Assembly: GCA_902542795.1 (NCBI GenBank)
Contig: CACBVP010000005.1
Span: forward strand, 1-39,373
DNA length: 39,373 bases
DNA from: an uncultured Pelagibacteraceae bacterium
GTDB lineage: Bacteria > Pseudomonadota > Alphaproteobacteria > Pelagibacterales > Pelagibacteraceae
Direction of reading: 5' to 3'
The translations under genes were made by a program, and so were the position numbers. The notes under the pieces are model-generated. The model did not search any database and was not told the DNA's origin. It worked only from the letters and a program-made list of their open reading frames with translations. This document shows, one piece after another, positions 11,947 to 20,815 of this stretch. Positions within the stretch are counted from its first letter, which is position 1, and each line of letters opens with the position of its first letter.

Positions 11947-13689
11947 ATGAAGTTAGAAGAACTAAAAATTATTTTACATAGATTATATAAAGAATATGTA
12001 AAAAAACATCTGAAAAAAATTTTATTTGCTTTAGTGCTATCAATAATAGTTGCAGGTAGTACTTCGGGAATTGCTTGGTTATTAGATCCTGCGGTAAAAA
12101 AAATATTTATCGAACAGGATAAGACTTTTGCTCTAACAATTCCAATTTTAATTATACTCGCTTTTTCAAGCAAAGGGCTTTCACTTTATCTAGCCAGAAT
12201 AAATATTATAAGAGTTGGCGAAGAAGTAGCGGGAGCTATTAAAAAAAAAATTACAAAAAATATTATAACTTCTGATATTCAAACTTTAGATAATAGACAC
12301 TCTGGTCAATATATTTCTAATATCATGTATGATGCACATCAAATTCAAAACTTAGTGAGCACCGGTGTTTTAAATTTAATGAAAGATAGTTTTTCTGTGA
12401 TTGCTTTAGTTAGTTTGATGTTTTATCAAAACTGGAAATTAGCTTTATTTGCAATTTTGATGATGCCATTAGCTATTATACTTGCAAAATCTTTGGGAAA
12501 AAGAATAGGCAAAGCCACTTCTAAAGCAGGTGTATCGTCTGGGAATTTAACTTCTTTTTTAACTGAAATTTTTAAAGGCTCTAAAATGATTAGGATATAC
12601 CAGAAAGAAGATGAAGAAAATGCAAAAGCAGAAGTCAAGATAAACGATTTAGTAGAAAAAAATATAAAAATTGCGAGTGTAATAATTAGGGCAACTCCAA
12701 TTATGGAAGCTCTAACTGGTTTCATGATTGCAGGTTTTATAGTTTTCTCTGGAAGTCTAATTTCTGCAGGAGAGTTAGGGGTAAATAATTTTTTTTCTTT
12801 TTTAGCTGCTATGATGCTAGCATACCAGCCCATTAGATCATTAGCGACGATAAACATGGCCGCATATCAGGGAGCCGCTGCGTTCAAAAGAATAAGCGAA
12901 ATAATTGACAAAGAAATTGAGGTCAAAGAAATACCTAGCGCTCCAAAATTAATTTTGAATAATTCCAATATTAGATTTAATCATGTTGGATTTAAATATA
13001 ACTCTACAAATGAAAGAGCAATTCATAACATCAATTTCGAAGTTAAAGGAAATACTATGACAGCCTTTGTTGGTCATAGTGGTGCTGGAAAAAGTACTAT
13101 TATAAATTTATTACCAAGATTTTACGAACCTCAAGAAGGTTCAATAGAAATTGATAATCAAAACATAAAAAATGTCTCGCTTAAATCTCTAAGAGCGAAT
13201 CTATCAATGGTAAGCCAGGATGTAATTTTATTTGATGACACTATCAAAAATAATATCGCTTATGCAAAAGATGACGCCAATATAGAAGATATTATAAAAG
13301 CTTGTAAATTCGCAGCCGCTGATGAGTTTATTAAAAAATTACCTAAAGGCTATGATACAATGATTGGTGAAAATGGCATTAGATTATCTGGCGGTCAAAA
13401 ACAAAGAATATCTATAGCTAGAGCAGTTTTAAAAGAATCCCCAATTATTTTATTAGATGAAGCAACTTCATCATTGGATGCTGAGTCTGAAGAAAAAGTT
13501 CAGAATGCCATTAATAATTTAACAAAAAATAAAACTACACTTGTAATTGCACATCGACTTTCTACAATTCATAACGCAGATAAAATATTCGTTATGCGAA
13601 GTGGAAAAATAGTCAATTCTGGTAATCATGAATATTTAATTGAAGAATGTGAAGAATATAAATCACTTTATAAGAAGCAAATAAAATAA
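11947..13689 (+). CDS. msbA: Lipid A export-type ABC transporter (permease-ATPase fusion)
   Basis: GHSGAGKSTIINLLPRFYEP Walker A, LSGGQKQRISIARA signature, IILLDEATSSLD Walker B; next to waaA/lpxK. Confidence 0.9.
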   Translation: MKLEELKIILHRLYKEYVKKHLKKILFALVLSIIVAGSTSGIAWLLDPAVKKIFIEQDKTFALTIPILIILAFSSKGLSLYLARINIIRVGEEVAGAIKKKITKNIITSDIQTLDNRHSGQYISNIMYDAHQIQNLVSTGVLNLMKDSFSVIALVSLMFYQNWKLALFAILMMPLAIILAKSLGKRIGKATSKAGVSSGNLTSFLTEIFKGSKMIRIYQKEDEENAKAEVKINDLVEKNIKIASVIIRATPIMEALTGFMIAGFIVFSGSLISAGELGVNNFFSFLAAMMLAYQPIRSLATINMAAYQGAAAFKRISEIIDKEIEVKEIPSAPKLILNNSNIRFNHVGFKYNSTNERAIHNINFEVKGNTMTAFVGHSGAGKSTIINLLPRFYEPQEGSIEIDNQNIKNVSLKSLRANLSMVSQDVILFDDTIKNNIAYAKDDANIEDIIKACKFAAADEFIKKLPKGYDTMIGENGIRLSGGQKQRISIARAVLKESPIILLDEATSSLDAESEEKVQNAINNLTKNKTTLVIAHRLSTIHNADKIFVMRSGKIVNSGNHEYLIEECEEYKSLYKKQIK

Positions 13690-13690
13690 A

Positions 13691-14974
13691 ATGATACTTG
13701 CTTACAGGACTTTAGGTATTTTTTTATATCCTATGTTAATAGTTTTTCTTTACTTTAGAGTAATCTTTAAAAAAGAAGATCCAAAAAGATTTAAAGAAAA
13801 AATATTTGTCTCTCATTTCAATGTAGTAAAAAAAAATAACTTGAAATTGATATGGTTTCATGCCGCAAGTGTAGGTGAATTTAAAAGTATAATTCCTATT
13901 ATAGAACAAATTAATTCAGGTAAAAAAAATTTTCATTTTCTAGTAACCACTTCTACATTAAGTTCAGGAAATCTGGCAAAAATAAAATTTAAAAATATTA
14001 ATAATATTTATCATAGATTTTTTCCATTAGACGTAGACTTTTTAATGGATAAATTTTTAAATCTTTGGCAACCAGAAAAAATTTTTTTAGTTGACTCTGA
14101 AATTTGGCCTAATTTAATTTTAAAAGCAAAGAAGAAAAAGATTCCTCTAGCATTAATAAATGCCAGATTAACCTCAAAATCTTTTAAAAGATGGATTAAA
14201 TTTTCAAAAACTGCCGAAAAAATTTTTAGTATATTTGACTTATGTTTATGCTCAAATAAAGAAACAAAAAACTTTTTAGAGAAATTGCATGCAAAAAATA
14301 CAGAATATAATGGAAACATTAAATTGATTGATTCAAACAATATAGAAAGTGTTAACGATTTAAATAGTGGCATACTCTCAAAAAAAAGATTGTGGGTTGC
14401 AGCAAGTATTCATAAAGGTGAAGATTTATTCTGTTTAAAAACACATATGGAGCTTAAAAAAAAGTATTCAGACGCAATTATGATAATTGCACCAAGACAT
14501 ATTGAAAATGTTAAAAAAATCAATTCACTATTTATTAATCAAAACTTTAAGACTCAAATTTTGAATCAAAATGATAAAATAGCTGAAAATGCAGAAGTGG
14601 TTATAATCAATTCATTTGGCAATCTGCATAATTATTTTAAGTACGCTAAAAGTGTTTTTATTGGTAAATCAACATTAAAAAAATTAAAATATGATAGTGG
14701 TCAAAACCCAATTGAGGCAGCTAGGCTAAACTGCAAAGTTTATCATGGTCCATATATCTCTAATTTTAGAGAACTATATGAAATTTTAGAAAGAAAAAAA
14801 ATTTCATACGAAATTAATGATTTTAAAGATTTAAGTAAGAATTTAATTTTAGATTTTAAAGAACCAGGAATGAAAAGTAATTCTGAAGCAAACTACATTA
14901 AAGAATTAGGTGAAAGTATACTTGCAAAAACAATGGGGTCGGTAGATAACTTTTTAAAAAATGAAACTAACTAA
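13691..14974 (+). CDS. waaA: 3-deoxy-D-manno-octulosonic acid transferase
   Basis: WFHAASVGEFKSIIPII, VDSEIWPNLI, NPIEAARLNC. Confidence 0.93.
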   Translation: MILAYRTLGIFLYPMLIVFLYFRVIFKKEDPKRFKEKIFVSHFNVVKKNNLKLIWFHAASVGEFKSIIPIIEQINSGKKNFHFLVTTSTLSSGNLAKIKFKNINNIYHRFFPLDVDFLMDKFLNLWQPEKIFLVDSEIWPNLILKAKKKKIPLALINARLTSKSFKRWIKFSKTAEKIFSIFDLCLCSNKETKNFLEKLHAKNTEYNGNIKLIDSNNIESVNDLNSGILSKKRLWVAASIHKGEDLFCLKTHMELKKKYSDAIMIIAPRHIENVKKINSLFINQNFKTQILNQNDKIAENAEVVIINSFGNLHNYFKYAKSVFIGKSTLKKLKYDSGQNPIEAARLNCKVYHGPYISNFRELYEILERKKISYEINDFKDLSKNLILDFKEPGMKSNSEANYIKELGESILAKTMGSVDNFLKNETN

Positions 14975-15893
14975 GCCCAAATTTTGGGACAAAAGGAAAC
15001 TAAGTTTTTTTTCAATACTACTTTTGCCTCTTACACTAATAACTTCAATTTTAATATTTCTTAAAAGGAAATTATCAAAAGCTACTGAATTTAAAATTCC
15101 TATTATTTGTGTTGGAAATATTTACATCGGTGGCACTGGTAAAACACCGACTTCCATTTTGATTGGAAAACAGCTTTTAAATCATGGAATAAAATCAACA
15201 ATATTAAGAAAAAAATATAAAAACCATACTGATGAATACAATCTTATCAAAAATAACTTTGATCACTTAATTGTAAATAAAAATAGAATTCAAGGAATAT
15301 ACGAAGCTGAAAGCAAAGGATATGAGGTGGTAATTTTAGATGACGGTTTGCAAGATTATAAAATAAAAAAAAATTTTACCATTCTATGCTTTCACCAAAA
15401 TCAGCAAATTGGAAATGGTTGTGTATTACCTTCTGGGCCTCTTAGAGAAAATTTGAACGCTTTAAAAGATATTAATGTAGTTTTAATTAATGGTGATAGA
15501 GATTTGTTATTTGAAAAAAAAATTCTAGCCATTAATAAAAATATTGAAATATTTTATTCTCATTATAAACCAGAAAATATTGATAGATTTAAAAATTCCA
15601 AGCTATTAGCTATTGCTGGAATTGCTAATCCGGAAAATTTTTTTGAATTACTCGAAAAAAATAATCTAAATGTTGAAAAAAAAATGATATTTCCAGATCA
15701 CTATAATTTTTCAAAAGACGAAATAACAAATATTATATCAAATGCAGAAGAAAAAAATTTAAAGGTGATTATGACTGAAAAAGATTATTATAAAATAAAT
15801 AAATTTCAACTTAATAAGATAGAATATCTTAAGGTTTCTTTAGAAGTTAATGAAAAAGAGAAATTATTTAAAATTATAAAAAAAAATTTATGA
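14961..15893 (+). CDS. lpxK: Tetraacyldisaccharide 4'-kinase
   Basis: PIICVGNIYIGGTGKTPTSI, ILDDGLQDYKI, VLPSGPLRE, MTEKDYYKI. Confidence 0.95.
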   Translation: MKLTKPKFWDKRKLSFFSILLLPLTLITSILIFLKRKLSKATEFKIPIICVGNIYIGGTGKTPTSILIGKQLLNHGIKSTILRKKYKNHTDEYNLIKNNFDHLIVNKNRIQGIYEAESKGYEVVILDDGLQDYKIKKNFTILCFHQNQQIGNGCVLPSGPLRENLNALKDINVVLINGDRDLLFEKKILAINKNIEIFYSHYKPENIDRFKNSKLLAIAGIANPENFFELLEKNNLNVEKKMIFPDHYNFSKDEITNIISNAEEKNLKVIMTEKDYYKINKFQLNKIEYLKVSLEVNEKEKLFKIIKKNL

Positions 15894-16747
15894 TAAAATT
15901 AACTAAATATTTTTTTCAATCAATTATTATCTATTTATTTTTTTTAATAGCTCTTTTTTTTAGATTGAATTTAAGTAGAAAAGTTTTCGCTAGTGTATTT
16001 TCATTTTTAGGACCAATATTTAGATCAAAAAAAATTTTAGATAAAAATATAGAAATATGTTCAGCTCAATTAGATAATATTGATAAAAAAAAAATTACTC
16101 AAGAAATGTGGAAAAATTATGGGATGACATTTGCTGAATATATGTTTTTAAAATTTTTTAGAAAAAATAATTCGCATATTTTGACTAGCGGTGAAGATAA
16201 CTTAATAAAAGCAAAAGAAAATGGTAAACCCATTATTTTTGTTTCGGGACATTTTTCAAATTTCGAGCTCATGTCCATGGAAATAACAAAGAAAAATATT
16301 AATTTAGCAACAATTTACCGACCTCTTAATAATATTTTTTTAAATCCATTTATGGAATTTTTGAGAAAAAAATATATTTGTAAAAATCAGATTAAAAAAG
16401 GTATCAATGGAGTCAGGCAGGCAATAGAATATATTAAGAAAGATTATAGTATAGCTTTAATGATAGACCAGAGAGTTAGCGAAGGAGAAAAGGTTAACTT
16501 TTTTGGAAAACCTGCATTAACCACGACACTGCCAGCACAACTTTCTATTAAATTTGGATTAAATATAATTCCGGTTTTTATAGAAAGAGTTGAAAATGAT
16601 AAATTTAAAATTGAATTTTTAGAAATAATAAAACCAAATAACTTTAAAAACAAAATTGAACTTACTCAAAAATTAAACAATATTCTTGAAAAAATGTTAA
16701 TAAAAAACCCCTACCATTGGATTTGGACACATAACAGATGGAAGTAA
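15890..16747 (+). CDS. Lysophospholipid/lipid A acyltransferase (LpxL/HtrB family)
   Basis: FVSGHFSNFELMS (HX4D/E-type), MIDQRVSEGEKVNFFGKPALTTTLPAQLS, YHWIWTHNRWK. Confidence 0.9.
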   Translation: MIKLTKYFFQSIIIYLFFLIALFFRLNLSRKVFASVFSFLGPIFRSKKILDKNIEICSAQLDNIDKKKITQEMWKNYGMTFAEYMFLKFFRKNNSHILTSGEDNLIKAKENGKPIIFVSGHFSNFELMSMEITKKNINLATIYRPLNNIFLNPFMEFLRKKYICKNQIKKGINGVRQAIEYIKKDYSIALMIDQRVSEGEKVNFFGKPALTTTLPAQLSIKFGLNIIPVFIERVENDKFKIEFLEIIKPNNFKNKIELTQKLNNILEKMLIKNPYHWIWTHNRWK

Positions 16748-16750
16748 AAA

Positions 16751-16945
16751 CTAGTATTTTATAGATTTTAATCTTTCTTGAACTTCTTTAGGTGAAAAAT
16801 ATGCTTCTTGTAAATCTACATTCCAATAATTTAAATTTTGTAATTTTATTTCTTTGCCTGAAATCGCACATAAAACATAATCACCCTCTTCAACGATTTC
16901 AAAATAATTGTGTTTAAAAATAAGTTTAGCTTTTTTTTTATTCAT
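16751..16945 (-). CDS. DUF2093-like small conserved protein
   Basis: 64 aa: AKLIFKHNYFEIVEEGDYVLCAISGKEIKLQNLNYWNVDLQEAYFSPKE. Confidence 0.75.
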   Translation of the reverse strand: MNKKKAKLIFKHNYFEIVEEGDYVLCAISGKEIKLQNLNYWNVDLQEAYFSPKEVQERLKSIKY

Positions 16946-16973
16946 CTATAAATTATACAATATAAAGTTTATC

Positions 16974-18242
16974 ATGAATATTGGATTAATTGGTAGTGGT
17001 GGCCGTGAACATGCTCTTTGCAAAAAAATATTCGATTCGAAATTAACAAAAAAAATATTTTGTATGCCTGGTAATGCAGGTACATTAAAATTTGCTACAA
17101 ATATTAATGTAAATATTTTAAATTTTAGAAAGGTTCTTAAGCTTATAAGATCTCATAAAATAGATTTAGTTATAGTTGGTCCAGAAGAGCCATTGGTAAA
17201 AGGTATAGTCGATTTTTTAATAAAAAATAAAGTTCAAGTTTTTGGACCAAAAAAATATGCCGCGCAATTAGAGGGCTCTAAGGCTTTTATGAAAAAACTA
17301 TGCTTAAAAAATCATATCCCAACAGCTAAATTTAAAATTTGCAAAAAATTAAATGAAGTAAAATTTTTTCTTAAAACTTGCGACTTTCCATTAGTTGTTA
17401 AAGCTGATGGTTTAGCTGCAGGTAAAGGTGTTACAATTTGCAGAACTAAAGAACAAGTTTTAAAGGAGACTAGCCAAATATTTAACGGAAAGTTTAAATC
17501 TTCAAAAAAAGTAGTACTAGAAGAATTCCTAAAAGGTGAGGAAGCAAGTTATTTTATAATAGCCGATAATAAGACATTTAAATTCTTTGGTACTGCTCAA
17601 GATCATAAACGTGTTTACGAGAAAGATAAGGGGCCAAATACAGGTGGTATGGGAGCGTACTCACCAGCGCCTATAATTACCAAAAAAATAGAAAAAAAAA
17701 TATTATCAAAAATAATAGTTCCAACTTTAAAAGCTCTCCAAATTAAAAAAAAACCATACAATGGTTTTTTGTATGTAGGATTGATGATTAAAAAAGATGA
17801 ACCATTTTTAATCGAATACAACATAAGAATGGGAGATCCTGAGTGTCAGGTGATATTACCAAGATTGAAAACAGATATAGTTAAAATATTTAAGAATGCG
17901 ATTTGTAATAAATTAAATCAGACAAAAATTGAATGGGAAAAACAAAAAAGTATGACTGTAGTATTGTGTGCACAAGGTTATCCTGGTGCGTATAAAAAAA
18001 ATATACCAATCAACAAACTAAATAAAATTATATTATCTAAAAAAGATTTTATTTACCATGCTGGAACTAAAGAGATAAATAAAAATTTAATTTCTAATGG
18101 TGGAAGAATTTTAAATATAATGTCTATTGGAAATAGTTATTTCAAAATAAGAAAGAAAATTATTTCTTATATTAAAAAGTTAAATTTAAAAAATACCTTT
18201 TACAGAAAAGATATTGGCTGGAGAGTGATAAATAAAAGATGA
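16974..18242 (+). CDS. purD: Phosphoribosylamine-glycine ligase; ATG at 16974, not the track start at 16908
   Basis: MNIGLIGSGGREHAL N-terminus, VIVGPEEPLVKGI, KADGLAAGKGV, IRMGDPECQ. Confidence 0.97.
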   Translation: MNIGLIGSGGREHALCKKIFDSKLTKKIFCMPGNAGTLKFATNINVNILNFRKVLKLIRSHKIDLVIVGPEEPLVKGIVDFLIKNKVQVFGPKKYAAQLEGSKAFMKKLCLKNHIPTAKFKICKKLNEVKFFLKTCDFPLVVKADGLAAGKGVTICRTKEQVLKETSQIFNGKFKSSKKVVLEEFLKGEEASYFIIADNKTFKFFGTAQDHKRVYEKDKGPNTGGMGAYSPAPIITKKIEKKILSKIIVPTLKALQIKKKPYNGFLYVGLMIKKDEPFLIEYNIRMGDPECQVILPRLKTDIVKIFKNAICNKLNQTKIEWEKQKSMTVVLCAQGYPGAYKKNIPINKLNKIILSKKDFIYHAGTKEINKNLISNGGRILNIMSIGNSYFKIRKKIISYIKKLNLKNTFYRKDIGWRVINKR

Positions 18243-18799
18243 GAGTAATCAGTGGTAAGTTGAAAGGTAGAGTTATTAATTTTATTAGAAATTCACGTAC
18301 AAGGCCCTTAAAAGATAGTGTTAAAGAAAATATTTTCAATATTTTAAATCACTCAAATTTATTTAACGTAAAAATGAAAAATTCAAAAGTTTTGGATTTA
18401 TATTCAGGAATTGGATCGTTTGGAATTGAGTGTATATCCAGAGGCGCAAATAATGTCACGTTCGTTGAAAACGATATAACTGCAACAAAAATTTTAAATC
18501 AGAATTTAATTAGTTTATCTATATCTAATAAATCAAAAATTTTCACAAATAGTATTGAATTAATACTAAAAGAAAATATTAATGAAAGATATGATATATT
18601 TTTTTTAGATCCACCATTTTCTAATAATAATTTTTTTCATAACCTTAAAACGATAAAAGAAAAAAAGATTTACAATAAAAATCATGTTGTTGTTATACAC
18701 AGAGAAGATAATTCTTTAGATAATTTAGATAATATTCTTAATATTTTGGATATAAAAAAATATGGTAGATCAAAAATTATTTTTGGTATTTTTTTTTAA
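18239..18799 (+). CDS. rsmD: 16S rRNA (guanine966-N2)-methyltransferase
   Basis: MRVISGKLKGR, RPLKDSVKENIFNIL, DLYSGIGSFGIECISRGA, FLDPPF. Confidence 0.95.
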   Translation: MRVISGKLKGRVINFIRNSRTRPLKDSVKENIFNILNHSNLFNVKMKNSKVLDLYSGIGSFGIECISRGANNVTFVENDITATKILNQNLISLSISNKSKIFTNSIELILKENINERYDIFFLDPPFSNNNFFHNLKTIKEKKIYNKNHVVVIHREDNSLDNLDNILNILDIKKYGRSKIIFGIFF

Positions 18800-20005
18800 A
18801 AATTTTTTCGTGTATACTTTTACTTTCTCAACAGCTGGCTGATCAAAAGGATTGATTCCATTAAGTTTTCCGACAATTATTGTTTCTAAAATAAAAAAGG
18901 AAAATAATTTTCCTAAAGTTTCTTCATCAATTTTTTTAATGTGAAACTCTCTATATGGAATATTTTTTTCTTTTAATGATTTTATTAGAGCTTTTTTTTG
19001 AGCGTTTTTTATATCACTTAATTTTTTCTTATTAAAATAGAAATTTTTTATAAAATCTTTACCTACAGTAACTTTTTCTCGTCCTTTTTTTTCAAAACTA
19101 AAAATATAGAATAATTTATCTTTTGGACCATCTAAATATAGTTGTAGTAAACTATGATGATCTTTTGGAACTTTGGAAATTACTGGTAAAAATCCTTTAT
19201 TATTTTTCCCAAGACTTTCGCCGATTAATTGCTGGCACCAGAATAAAAATTTTTCCAATTCAGGAAAATAATTTAAAAAAATTAAATTATTATTTTTTTT
19301 GGATTTTAATAATGTTGCTAATTTTATTGAGCTATCTCTAAGTAAAGTCTTATTTTGTAATTTTAAGAATTGAAAAATATTAGATCTTAATTTCAAAATA
19401 TTCACTCCCATTAAATATGCGGGGACCATTCCTACTTCTGACAAAACTGAGTATCTTCCGCCAATATTATTTTTATGTTCTATATAAAATAAATTTAATT
19501 TTTTTGATAATGTAAATAAATTATTGTTTTTTTTTTCAGAAATCACAATGATGTTTTTTGATTTTCTTCTAAATACATTAAGTGCGAAAGCACTAGTTAA
19601 CGTTTCCACTGTATTTCCTGATTTAGATATTACAATAAATAGTGTTTTAGAAAAAATTTTTTTCTTTTTAAAATCAAGAATTTTACTTTCGTCAAGGTCA
19701 TCAAAAAATAAGAAATTTTTTTTTATTTTTTTCTTTAAAAAATAATATATGGCTTCTGCGCCTAGTACTGACCCTCCCATTCCAATTATAGCAATGGTTT
19801 TATATTTTTTAAATTGAATTAAATTTTTAGGTAAAAAATTATATTCAAAATTTTTGTCTAAAATATTTAAGGTTTTTTTCGTATTTTTTACATCTTTTTT
19901 GATCTCATTGAAAATTTTATTAAATTTTTTCAAATAAGAATAATAGGAGTTAGTTCCTAATTTATTGTTAAATAAATTTATTTTTGAAAATAGATTATTT
20001 TTCAC
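18770..20005 (-). CDS. pgi: Glucose-6-phosphate isomerase
   Basis: IGMGGSVLGAEAI, VISKSGNTVETLTS, GGRYSVLSEVGMVPA, QPAVEKVKVY. Confidence 0.92.
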   Translation of the reverse strand: MKNNLFSKINLFNNKLGTNSYYSYLKKFNKIFNEIKKDVKNTKKTLNILDKNFEYNFLPKNLIQFKKYKTIAIIGMGGSVLGAEAIYYFLKKKIKKNFLFFDDLDESKILDFKKKKIFSKTLFIVISKSGNTVETLTSAFALNVFRRKSKNIIVISEKKNNNLFTLSKKLNLFYIEHKNNIGGRYSVLSEVGMVPAYLMGVNILKLRSNIFQFLKLQNKTLLRDSSIKLATLLKSKKNNNLIFLNYFPELEKFLFWCQQLIGESLGKNNKGFLPVISKVPKDHHSLLQLYLDGPKDKLFYIFSFEKKGREKVTVGKDFIKNFYFNKKKLSDIKNAQKKALIKSLKEKNIPYREFHIKKIDEETLGKLFSFFILETIIVGKLNGINPFDQPAVEKVKVYTKKFLKKNTKNNF

Positions 20006-20307
20006 TTATTAATTTTATCTAATATCGATTTTTCAATCGAAGAAGATTTTGATTTTGAAATTTTGTCAGTTTTAGGAACTTTAAGAATTTTTTTAATTTT
20101 TTCACTCTCACTCTTATCTTTTTTTATAGACCCTGGTTTTGGAATTTCCTCATAATTAGGCGGTAAAACTAGTGGATTTTTATTTCTTACTAAAAACTCA
20201 TCTGTTGTTTTTATTTTTTCATTTCTTAAAACTTTTCCAGCCTCTTTAAATCCACTACAAGAAACTAATAAGACAAAAATAAAGATTATATATACAAAGG
20301 TTTTCAT
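20002..20307 (-). CDS. Small lipoprotein, DUF3035/BamF-like
   Basis: Signal peptide with lipobox LVSC; TTDEFLVRNKNPLVLPPNYEEIPKPG. Confidence 0.65.
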   Translation of the reverse strand: MKTFVYIIFIFVLLVSCSGFKEAGKVLRNEKIKTTDEFLVRNKNPLVLPPNYEEIPKPGSIKKDKSESEKIKKILKVPKTDKISKSKSSSIEKSILDKINK

Positions 20308-20310
20308 TTT

Positions 20311-20810
20311 TTAACTTTTTATAAAATAACTTCTTAAAATAAATATAAATACTCCAATCGAAATGAATATATCTGCTACATTAAAAGTAAACCAGTGAAA
20401 ATTGCCATAATGTATATCTATAAAATCTGGGACTGCTTTATACACTAATCTATCATAAAAATTTCCTAATGCCCCTCCAATTATTAACGCAAAAATAAAT
20501 TTATCTATTTTTTCTGACGTGAAACTTATAAAGAGCAATGTTATTATTACTGCTCCAATAATAACTGAAATTAACATATAGAGTAAGTTGGAGTCTGTGC
20601 TCAAAATTCCAAAACCAATACCATTATTCCATATTAAATCAAAATTTACAAATTTATTAATATAAAAAGTATTTTCACTAAATTTATTTATGACTTTTAA
20701 TTTTGAAATTCTATCAAAAAAAATATTATAGAAATAATTAATAAAATATAAATATTTTTTTTTTTAAAAAAATTATCTTTTTTTAGTTTCCAGAAACTTA
20801 AAATATTCAT
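20311..20810 (-). pseudogene. lspA: Signal peptidase II, frame apparently broken by a missing base in the homopolymer at 20716-20723
   Basis: Track ORF 20311..20604 holds only the C-terminal part (GALGNFYDRLVYKAVPDFID, FNVADIFISIGV). Upstream in the same frame: DRISKLKVINKFSENTFYINKFVNFDLIWNNGIGFGILSTDSN; the first TM MNILSFWKLKKDNFFKKKNIYILLIISIIFF is in another frame, joined if the 8-mer were 9. Confidence 0.8.
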
Positions 20811-20815
20811 TCAAT

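Noticed and set aside
16908-16973. Track N-terminal extension of PurD
   Set aside because: Overlaps the divergent DUF2093 gene start; conserved PurD begins MNIGLIGSGGREHAL at 16974.
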